From positions 1,041,291 through 1,105,290 of the forward strand of contig CAJNDS010000080.1 of NCBI GenBank assembly GCA_905221605.1: DNA of 64,000 nt, in the 5' to 3' direction. Of the stretch, positions 52,030-59,561 are shown in pieces. Source of the DNA: Symbiodinium natans. Taxonomy: Eukaryota; Sar; Dinophyceae; Suessiales; Symbiodiniaceae. The position numbers were made by a program, and so were the translations under genes. The notes under the pieces are model-generated. The model was not told the DNA's origin. It searched no databases and worked only from the letters and a program-made list of their open reading frames with translations. Numbering within the stretch: position 1 is the first letter of the stretch; each line of letters starts with the position of its first letter.

Positions 52030-53262
52030 ATGAGGCAATGGAAGACGGACGCGACGATGCGGAGACAAGGGTCCCGACTGCCATCCTGGCTCAGGAATCG
52101 GCCGGACAAAGGCAAAGGCAAAGGCAAGCACAAGCAACAGGATGAGCCCATGCGAGACCGTTCCCCGCTGCGACAGGCCAGACACCCGGAACAGCCTTGG
52201 AATTGGGAAGAGGAGAGTACTTCGGAACCTCCTGCGGGTCCGGTACGCCTACGGGAAAGAGGAGAAGTATTTGCGGCCTCGCACCAAGCTGAGGGCGAAG
52301 ATGAAGAGGAGGATGAAAACCAGCCTCGAACAGTCACGCTGGCAGAAGGACCAGGTGCCCAAAGCATGGCCTCGCGGGAAGCTGAGGGAATGGAACATGA
52401 GGAAGCAACGGGGCAAGCCAAGACTGTGCACCTTTTGGTGCATAAACTGCAAAACCAGCAGCGGCCAAGGACAGCGCTCCATTGGCTCGGGGAGGTCCAA
52501 ATGGTAAGCAACCCAACTACGGGGCAAAGCTTACAGCAGCCTAGGGCGCTTCCCTTTATAGGAGCTGGGCGTACTAGAAGAGGATATGCTCTGGATCGGC
52601 TATGGGTCATGAAACTTGCGGCAGAGCCCCAGAGTTTTGGCAACGAAGCAGGGTACGGGGAACAATTCCCCACCCTGGTCACCAGGACCCTGTGGGCAGG
52701 ATGGATTGGAGTCCTTTTCGACGAGGAGGTGGAGGGTCACTGCCACCACTTCCTTTATGGAAGTATCATCCGAAGAGCAGAACTGTTCAATCCGTGGCTG
52801 CAAGAGCACCGCCATGAAACAGGGGTACTGAAACAGTCCCTGTTTTACCTGGTTGCGCTGACGTCCTGGTTGGCCATGCAGCATATTGCTCTATCGGATA
52901 TAACGGTAAGCAACGTTGGGCGAGACCCGCTGTCAAGGGATATACCACGGGTGGTGTTCTTTGATACGGCAGAATGGTCGACGGCGCAGACGGAGAAGTA
53001 CAAGATTCCCTGCGGCCTCGTGCGCCTCCTGGAGAAATATGACGCGCAGCTGCTGGAAACCATACGGGGATTGGTCAGAACGTACGATGGAAAGGCCAGC
53101 GCACTTTGGATGGCATGCGTGGGCAATGTCGGGCCATTTGCCCAGCACCTACTTGATGCCGGGATTGCAAAACGAGGATGGGACGGAACCCTGCTTGCAG
53201 TGCCGGCAGAAGAGGTCCAGAAAATCACTTTGGGCATGCCGTATGATGAAGCAGATGAGTGA
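52030..53262 (+). CDS. Kinase-like ORF of the L-type LINE, 410 aa
   Basis: Intact homologue of 26690-27916. Basic N-terminal region with hairpin-encoded AASHQAEGE and MASREAEGM, then VMKLA, NEAGYGEQF, LSDITVSNVG and FFDTAEW: the Lys, D-x4-N and Asp positions of a kinase-like fold are all kept. ATG 52030 follows TAA CC. Many substitutions separate the two copies, yet neither has a stop or frameshift, while pol is broken in both units. That suggests selection or recent origin. Confidence 0.65.
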   Translation: MRQWKTDATMRRQGSRLPSWLRNRPDKGKGKGKHKQQDEPMRDRSPLRQARHPEQPWNWEEESTSEPPAGPVRLRERGEVFAASHQAEGEDEEEDENQPRTVTLAEGPGAQSMASREAEGMEHEEATGQAKTVHLLVHKLQNQQRPRTALHWLGEVQMVSNPTTGQSLQQPRALPFIGAGRTRRGYALDRLWVMKLAAEPQSFGNEAGYGEQFPTLVTRTLWAGWIGVLFDEEVEGHCHHFLYGSIIRRAELFNPWLQEHRHETGVLKQSLFYLVALTSWLAMQHIALSDITVSNVGRDPLSRDIPRVVFFDTAEWSTAQTEKYKIPCGLVRLLEKYDAQLLETIRGLVRTYDGKASALWMACVGNVGPFAQHLLDAGIAKRGWDGTLLAVPAEEVQKITLGMPYDEADE

Positions 53263-53607
53263 GCAGCGCAGCTCCAGACAGGTAACACGGCCTGTGGTCT
53301 GAGAAGCACCCAGAACCAACTCAAGGGAGTACACGCCTCGGCATGCTTGCCTGAGGGGACTCGGCCTCGACTGCGGTCTGAGGGGTGCGGATAAATGAGG
53401 GAAATTCGGCCTCGGCATGTCCTGAGGGAATTTCGGCCTCGACCACGGTCTGAGGGAATGGACTTCGGCCTCGACAAATGTCTGAGGGAAGTGAGGGCTA
53501 GTACCAGTAGTCTCACTGTGCAGAGTTTTTAGTTTCACCCTCTTACCTCAGCCCCTTCGGGTGGCTACGCCATGCAGCGTGCAGACGAAAGTTCCTGTCT
53601 AAGGACA

Positions 53608-53982
53608 TGTTAACTTTGTTGTCCTGCATGCTGGCTCAGAGTTGCGTGTGTGTAGTTGTAGGAACTCCGTAGTTGTGCCTTGGAGGCTCGACGGGAGTGC
53701 TGCTTTAAGTGGGAAAGCCTTTTGAAGTGCTTGAGTTGTAGGGATGCGTGTCTGGAAGCTGTAGAAGTGACTGTGCACGTTTTTGCTTGCTTTAGGTGTA
53801 GTTGGGTAGGTCCCGAGAACTCCCACTGACGTTTGAGTTTGTTTTGTGGCTGTGGAGAACACGTGGCAGAGCAGAGTTTTCACCTGTGTGTAAAGAGTTT
53901 CACTGACGAAGCCTCCGGCTTATGACTTTGGCTCAAGTCGTGAGAAAAAGAGGGTTCAGCGCGCTGCTGCTGTGTTTTCACA
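53608..53982 (+). repeat. Putative 3' LTR of the plus-strand Copia copy (375 bp)
   Basis: Almost identical to 16657-17032 in reverse. Starts TGTTAACTTTG and ends GTGTTTTCACA. Preceded by TAAGGACA, the continuation of the target site. Contains TTTGGCTCAAG at 53927-53937. Confidence 0.8.
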
Positions 53983-54060
53983 CGTTACGTCGAGCCCAAC
54001 AAGACCGGCCTACTGTGCTACTGATAGTAAAGGGGCGCCAGTCCAAAAAAAAAAATCGTG
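53983..54060 (+). repeat. Dispersed repeat shared with 15630-15715
   Basis: CGTTACGTCGAGCCCAACAAG, then GCCTACTGTGCTACTGATAG, ending in an A11 run at about 54045-54055. Confidence 0.6.
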
Positions 54061-54827
54061 ATGAAAGGCGAAACCACGCTCCACCCCTGCTTGGTGTTTT
54101 GGACATCCTAGGCAAGGTGACTATGCTTGCCACTGCACGTGAGTTATGCCCGGCAGTGGAATGGACGAGAGCAATCCTGTTTGCTTTCGCCGCATAGAGC
54201 CGTACATACAGTTATGAAGGACCTGCCAAGGAGCTTTAGGGCGCAGTGGTTTGAACCATTTTGTTTGCTAGAGCCATGAATTGGCGGGATTCTCCAAAAT
54301 GACAAGCTTAGCAGTGTGTAGGCAACATGCGAAGACCTCGGCTGCCCATGTTGTGGTCAGAGCGGTGCTGAAGGGGGATTGTTGGGTTAAGAAGTGTGAA
54401 TATGAGAGCCCGAAGCATTCCTCGACAAAGCTTTGCAAACGGTTCATCCCTTCGATACTCCAGTGTGCATTGATCGGCCAAACCTTCGAGCCATTGCCTT
54501 CACGCTTGCGTGGAGGCAACAGCTCTCCGTCGGAAATAAGTCTTGGAGTACTACTCGAAGAGAAAGCTGGAACTCGCTGAGGAGGAGAAAAACTTGAAGG
54601 ATTCAATGCACCCGGATACTCGAAGTGTGATGGAGTCAAAGAATCTTCTTGACGAGTTCCTCTTCAGATATGGCAAGTGGCTTGGGTTACAGGTGAGTTG
54701 AGATCGTCGGGGCAATTCCCATCTAGGTGTGCGCTGAATCCCTGGACCAAGTCGACAAAGGTTGGTTGCGGGGCCCTTTTACGTGGAAGCAGATGGATGA
54801 ACGCCATGGCGGCACCTGGATTCCTTC
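54061..54827. other. Mostly unrecognised DNA
   Basis: No firm gene. On the minus strand 54268-54400 reads FACCLHTAKLVILENPANSW, recalling the ENP motif of methyltransferase-like retroelement modules, but this is too short to call. On the plus strand 54061-54197 is open without recognisable domains. Confidence 0.3.
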
Positions 54828-56108
54828 GAAAGGTTCGGCGTCGTTCAAGGCGATAAGGTGAGAGCTGTAGATGACCTGAGCGAGTTCTTGGTCAATGCGA
54901 CGGTGACCGAGACCGAGAAGATCTTGCTTGAAGGTATCGATGAGATTACTTGTCTAGCCCGGTATTTTGGTGGTGCCATTGTGGCACGGGGGTAGATTCC
55001 TTCAGACTTCCGTCTTCGTCCAAAGGAACCGTTACGAGCAGGTGTGCTAGCGGTCTTGGACGTGGAGTCGGACAAGGTGCTCTACTTTGAATCGCTGGCA
55101 CTACCGTTTGGAGCAACGAGCGCTGTCACAGGCTTTAATAGAGCTGGACGAGCTTTGCGAATGATTATGAGTCGCTTGCTGTTTCTGACCAATACAAGCT
55201 TTTTCGATGACTATTGCCAAATGGAGGTTGCGCCTCTTGCTGAGTCGGCTGATTCTTCTGCGTTGGAGCTGATGAGCTTACTCGGGTGGCAAGTGTCTAC
55301 GGGTGATAAGCTTAAGAAATTTTCCTCTACCTTCAACATGCTTGGTGCTACGATCTCCTTCGATGAGCTTCCCAAAGGTTTTGTCAACGTCTCGAACAAG
55401 CCGGGGAGGATTGAAGACATCGAGAAGTTAGCTAAAGATTTGGAGGCTCGCGGCCCAAAGGGAGTCGATGTGCTGTCGTCGCTGAAGGGCAAGCTTCTGT
55501 ATGCGGCGGGACACGTCTTTGGGAAGTGTGCTCAGATTGCAACCCAACTGATCCGGCATTATGAGAGCTGCGGGTCAAAGTCGGCTGACTTCGAGTCTTT
55601 GTGTCGTGCTATTCGGTTGGCCATAGGCACGTTGAAGGAAGCCGGCCCGAGGAGGATATCTTTGTGGTCGGAGCAGCCTCCGATCGTCATCTTTTCGGAT
55701 GGAGCGCACGAATCCGACCTTGTCACACATGGCGCGGTGGTCGTCGATCAGGCCACTGGGCTCAAGGAGGTGTTCGGAGATAGAGTTCCGGACGACGTCG
55801 TCACCGGGTGGCGACAGTCTGGTCGCAGACAACTGATCTTCTTTGCGGAGCTCTTCCCGGTGCTTGTCGCCAAAAGAACTTGGGCGGACAGGCTTCGGAA
55901 TCGTCGTGTATTGCTCTTCGTAGACAACCAAGCAGCGAAGTCAGCTCTGAGTCGGGGATACTCACCTTTGGTTGATGCTTCAAAGGTTCTGGCCGACATT
56001 TTCGAGCTTGATGTCCGGCTGGGTTGCTTGACTTGGGTTTGCTGGGTGCCCTCCAAGAGCAACGTTGCAGATGCAGCATCCAAGCCTCCGGCTCAAATTT
56101 GTTTGTAG
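54828..56108 (+). pseudogene. Retroelement RT plus RNase H-like domain, degenerate
   Basis: One frame from about 54828 to TAG 56108 with one internal TAG (about 54990). It reads FERFGVVQGDKVRAVDDLSE, then LPFGATSAVTGFNRAGRAL, motif C FFDDYCQ, then LLGWQVSTGDKLKKFSS and NVSNKPGRIEDIEKLAK. The C-terminus is RNase H-like: VIFSDGAHESD, FFAELFPVLVAKRTW, LLFVDNQAAKSALSRG and VPSKSNVADAASK. The style matches DIRS/Ngaro-like RTs known to me from dinoflagellates. The motif A segment (DLKSAY type) is missing around the internal stop, so it cannot be active. No tyrosine recombinase is seen. Confidence 0.7.
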
Positions 56109-56184
56109 CGTGAGTCGGGAGGGGGGGAGGGGGTAGTCTGTTTTTGTGCCTCTCTTCACACAGGTGAGAGAGGACGTAGTTTTC

Positions 56185-58443
56185 ATGCCATGGATTGGCT
56201 CGGTGCTGAGACACAGCACCCACTTTCCTTGGGCAGTGCCAAGACAGAGAGAGAGATTTTTGAGGGGGCAGCATGCAAAGGGGCCACGTCAGTGCATAAC
56301 AAGATGCATGCTTGTTTGGATGTGTGCCCTGCTGCCCATGTGGGAGACCCTGCCAGAGCACCAACCGGCCCCGGCGAGCTGGGACAGCCGATGCCAGGAC
56401 ACCACGCAAGGGCCTCGGTCAGCAAACGCCACCTTAGGGATCAACTGGTCCATGCAGCACTCGCAGCCTCCCAAGCAGTCTTCGACAGAATGCATGACAG
56501 TGGCTGCAGAGACCTGCATGCAATGGACCCATGAAGCACCTCCAGTCGGGACCCAAGAGACCGTGCAAGACCAGAGCTCAGCTAGACACCCTGAAAAGTC
56601 ACTCGGTACTTCCCCATCGGTGTGTGTGTTGGGTACACTGCCTGAACATCATACGGCCCCCGGGCATGGGGTAGGCCGTTGCAGGGACGCCACGCATCAC
56701 CCTCTGCCAGCAAATGCCACCTTAGGGATCCACTGGCCTGTGCAGCACTCGCAGCCTCTGGAACTGACCCTGAAAGCTCGGCTGACAGCGGCTGCAGAGA
56801 TCTGCCCGCAGTGGATCCGTGATGCATCTCCGGTCGGGACCTCAGAGCCAGCACAGTTGTTTGGTCTTGCTCGACACAAGGTAACGATCCTAGGTGCTGA
56901 ACAGTCTGTGAGAGTGATGTGTAGGCAATGCTGGCATGCGGAATGTGACGCTCCATACATGACTTTCACTGTGCGTAGCTGCTGTCGGTCTGATGCAAGG
57001 GAGAGTAAGAGCCATCTGGGAGAGTGCAGTTGTCAGCCGAATAGCCATAGGGCATTCAAGCCGCTGCTTGACGCAGGGGAGCCGCTTCCGGCCCCACCAC
57101 ATGCAGACCTCTGCTCCCGGGCAGGACACTCAATCTGCAGTCTGCTTGCATCTCTCATTTCACAAGAGCGTACAGAGCCGCAAGTGAGCATTGCCTGCAT
57201 GAGCATCTCCACCTCCAGACCACGGGCTCAAATGAGGCAAACCACGAGAGCCGAGAGAGGTCTCCCTCCCAGGGAGAACCCACGCTCGCACTACCGAGCA
57301 GATGGTCGCCACCGCCGAACGGCTACGGAGCTGAGGCAACGGGGCTGGCAGTCGTGGGAAAGCCACAATGAGCGGCGACATGGAGAGGTGGAGCTGACAG
57401 GGTGGTGGCATGGCTGGAATTCGTGGACCGAGCGTGCCGAATGGTACTCTGAGGAGGTGGAATCGCAGGGCGGCTGGCAGCCACGCACCGTGAATGATGA
57501 CACCTCATCATCCTCGGCCCAGGCTGTGAGGATCCAGGCTCAAGACCAAGGCAAGCCACTCACAGAGGAGGCCGATGCACCGGCCCCTAAACTCAATCCA
57601 GTCGCGGAAAGCACTACACCTGACGTGGCGACCGAGGTTCGGGCCCCGACAGCCGACCCAGTGGCATCGGCGACAACCACCGACGAGAAGGAGTTGATCC
57701 CAGCACAACAGCATGCCGCTGTACAGGCACAACCGTGGATGTGTGACCGTGCCACACAGACCAGCGACGACGAGAAGCCAGGCCACTACGTACCTCAGGG
57801 GCTACCGTTGCTGAGCGTTGCAATGAAGGCGGACGAACACCCGATTGAGGAGACAATCGGAGAGGTCTGTGGTGCAAGAAGAGGAAGCGAAGCACGTGGT
57901 GCAGTCAGGAGGGCCCAGACAATCGGCCCCGAGAGGGTGCCGCCGCACCAGGGACTCAACGCCGCGGCAAGGCTGCACCTGGGCAAAGCAAAGCAGCTTC
58001 TGGGAGAGCTCTTGCCCAGCAACCCGGGGGCGCGCCTCACGGCCTTCCAGATGCAGGGACACTACAAGTTCAGGCACGACCTATACCACAAAGCTCAGCT
58101 GGGAGAAGCCTTCGACATCCGGGGCCAGCACATCGACAGCCCGCTCCTCACGGACAACGTTGGCCGATGGATATGGTCACTGGTCGGTGCCCTGCTGACG
58201 CACGACAAGCTCGGACAGGTGCAGAGCTGGCAAACAGGAGGGGATCTCGTTGAATCCTGGATGCACTCCCTATGGACGACACAAGGCCAGGCTGAGCTGG
58301 ATATCCTTGCCAGCGTTTCCCGCCTCGCCAGCCACTTGCACGATGGGCTGCAGAATTTGCCCAGGGCACTGTACCTCCAGCTGCAGTGGAAGACGCATTG
58401 GCCAGAATTTTTTCAGGCGCTCATGCCGTACCTGTCCCCTTGA
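56185..58443 (+). CDS. LINE ORF1 protein, up to 752 aa
   Basis: Open frame to TGA 58441-58443. I use the first ATG (56185); an inner ATG at 57199 (MSISTSRPRAQ) would give 414 residues. The N-terminal part has two 96-residue tandem repeats (SANATLGINWSMQHSQP at about 56420 and PANATLGIHWPVQHSQP at about 56708). Their 288-bp spacing keeps frame, which supports translation. Then follow an Arg/Trp-rich segment (ATELRQRGWQSWESHNERRH, GWWHGWNSW), an acidic linker and a helical C-terminus (LHLGKAKQLLGELLPSNPG, WIWSLVGALLTHDKLGQ, THWPEFFQALMPYL). Probably the RNA-binding ORF1; no standard motif is seen. Confidence 0.6.
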   Translation: MPWIGSVLRHSTHFPWAVPRQRERFLRGQHAKGPRQCITRCMLVWMCALLPMWETLPEHQPAPASWDSRCQDTTQGPRSANATLGINWSMQHSQPPKQSSTECMTVAAETCMQWTHEAPPVGTQETVQDQSSARHPEKSLGTSPSVCVLGTLPEHHTAPGHGVGRCRDATHHPLPANATLGIHWPVQHSQPLELTLKARLTAAAEICPQWIRDASPVGTSEPAQLFGLARHKVTILGAEQSVRVMCRQCWHAECDAPYMTFTVRSCCRSDARESKSHLGECSCQPNSHRAFKPLLDAGEPLPAPPHADLCSRAGHSICSLLASLISQERTEPQVSIACMSISTSRPRAQMRQTTRAERGLPPRENPRSHYRADGRHRRTATELRQRGWQSWESHNERRHGEVELTGWWHGWNSWTERAEWYSEEVESQGGWQPRTVNDDTSSSSAQAVRIQAQDQGKPLTEEADAPAPKLNPVAESTTPDVATEVRAPTADPVASATTTDEKELIPAQQHAAVQAQPWMCDRATQTSDDEKPGHYVPQGLPLLSVAMKADEHPIEETIGEVCGARRGSEARGAVRRAQTIGPERVPPHQGLNAAARLHLGKAKQLLGELLPSNPGARLTAFQMQGHYKFRHDLYHKAQLGEAFDIRGQHIDSPLLTDNVGRWIWSLVGALLTHDKLGQVQSWQTGGDLVESWMHSLWTTQGQAELDILASVSRLASHLHDGLQNLPRALYLQLQWKTHWPEFFQALMPYLSP

Positions 58444-58898
58444 GGCGAGCCGATTGTGCAACGCAATGGAGTCAATGCCAGCTGTTCAATACATGTCGAG
58501 TGTGCCTGCATTGCATGGACCGTGTGACACATTGATCATCCACATAGAGTGCCCATTATCAGACACTCGCATTCCCACAGTGAGATCTTGCCCTCAGGTC
58601 AACGATGCCTCCGAGCCACATCCCATTTGTGCAGACGCTGCCTGGACATCTTCGGCCTCGCAGGCGCGTGGACCCCGAGTGGAGACCTCCAGGGCGCGCG
58701 CATCGCATGAGACCGAGCATACCCTGCCCTATGCTGTCAGTGCTCACCTCACTTTGGCACTCACTTGACCATAGAAGGTTGCATAAAGAGGCCCCTAGAC
58801 CCGGTGGGAACAGGAGGAGGCGACACGCCATAAGCATACTCGTTTCATCTTCAACCCCGTTAGCCCAAAACAGGGATAATGCAAGGACTAGGCTCAAG
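58444..58898. other. Spacer between ORF1 and the next ORF
   Basis: Non-coding by eye. It ends in GGCTCAAG (58891-58898), eight bases of the spliced-leader end, directly before ATG 58899. Confidence 0.45.
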
Positions 58899-59561
58899 AT
58901 GGCAAACAGCCCGCGCAGCCCGCGCAGACATCCTCGGGCACGGGTCCGGCCCAATGGTGAGAGGAGGCGGACACGCAATGAGCTGGCCCGACGTCGTGAA
59001 CAACGTGGACACAGAGATGGCAGCCGTGGGAGCCGATTAGCCGGACCATTCAGCGGGACGCCTCGGCCCAAAGGATGCCAGCAGAGAGAACCCGGGAACC
59101 CGACACGCCAGAGGGGTGGCCGTGGACACTCCTGGATGCGGATCCCGTCAGCACTCCCACAGGGTCAAGGAAGACGCCGGGCGATGAAGGGCAAAGGAAG
59201 GAGTTGGCTCCAGCCACTAGCAGGAGCCGAAGTTCGGCCCAGCGTGCCCAGACGTCCTCATCCTCCAGCACTCCTATCACAGAGCCTCCGGACCACGACA
59301 ACGTGCAGACGCACACAGAGGGCAGCGCACTGGACAGGAGCCGTACTCCGGCCCGCAGATCAGCCCGAGACCCGACAATCACCTCCAGGACGGATGCATC
59401 ACCGGACAGTCCTACTCGACGTGATGACATTAACGGTGTCCTCACCGAGATCTTACGAGAACCAGGGCATCGCTACGGGGTGCAAGTCAGACAAGACGGT
59501 TTTGCCTCGGCCATCGAGTTGGCATGCAGTCCCCTTCTGCAAGCACATGGCATCAGTTTAG
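58899..59561 (+). CDS. Basic N-terminal ORF, probably joined to the next frame
   Basis: ATG 58899 gives MANSPRSPRRHPRARVRPNG and ERRRTRNELARRREQRGHRD, a plausible basic N-terminus. After about 59050 this frame loses a coding look while the +2 frame becomes convincing (from ATG 59075). A single-base change near 59000-59060 probably separates the two. The frame itself stays open to 59561. Confidence 0.35.
   Translation: MANSPRSPRRHPRARVRPNGERRRTRNELARRREQRGHRDGSRGSRLAGPFSGTPRPKGCQQREPGNPTRQRGGRGHSWMRIPSALPQGQGRRRAMKGKGRSWLQPLAGAEVRPSVPRRPHPPALLSQSLRTTTTCRRTQRAAHWTGAVLRPADQPETRQSPPGRMHHRTVLLDVMTLTVSSPRSYENQGIATGCKSDKTVLPRPSSWHAVPFCKHMASV

Larger units (their letters stand above)
24138..53599 (+). 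mobile_element. Head-to-tail array of 13 retroelement units, 29.46 kb
   Basis: Every unit is in the same orientation. Exact GAAAGTTCCTGTC lies at 24125, 26182, 30360, 30556, 32654, 35578, 37629, 41085, 43936, 46652, 47283, 50128 and 53587; one joint (28240-28251, GAAAAATTCACC) is a variant. Unit ends by kind: L-type LINE fragments 26195-28251, 32667-35590, 46665-47295 and 50141-53599; C-type 28252-30372, 30569-32666 and 35591-37641; D-type 37642-41097, 41098-43948, 43949-46664 and 47296-50140; chimera 24138-26194; small odd unit 30373-30568. The paralogous empty site at 17041-17053 shows that the whole block is inserted DNA. Confidence 0.85.
50141..53599 (+). mobile_element. Unit 13: L-type LINE, longest 3' half
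   Basis: Starts inside pol at the zinc finger, continues through RNase H, a small ORF and the kinase-like ORF, with hairpin clusters after pol (51560-51740) and after the kinase-like ORF (53330-53500). Ends with the tail and the 13-mer at 53587-53599, beyond which the Copia copy resumes. Confidence 0.85.

Noticed and set aside
24300..53520. CRISPR-like array from the repeated GGCCTC..GAGGG motif
   Set aside because: Spacing is irregular, the loops vary, the copies are part of duplicated retroelement units, and the context is eukaryotic.
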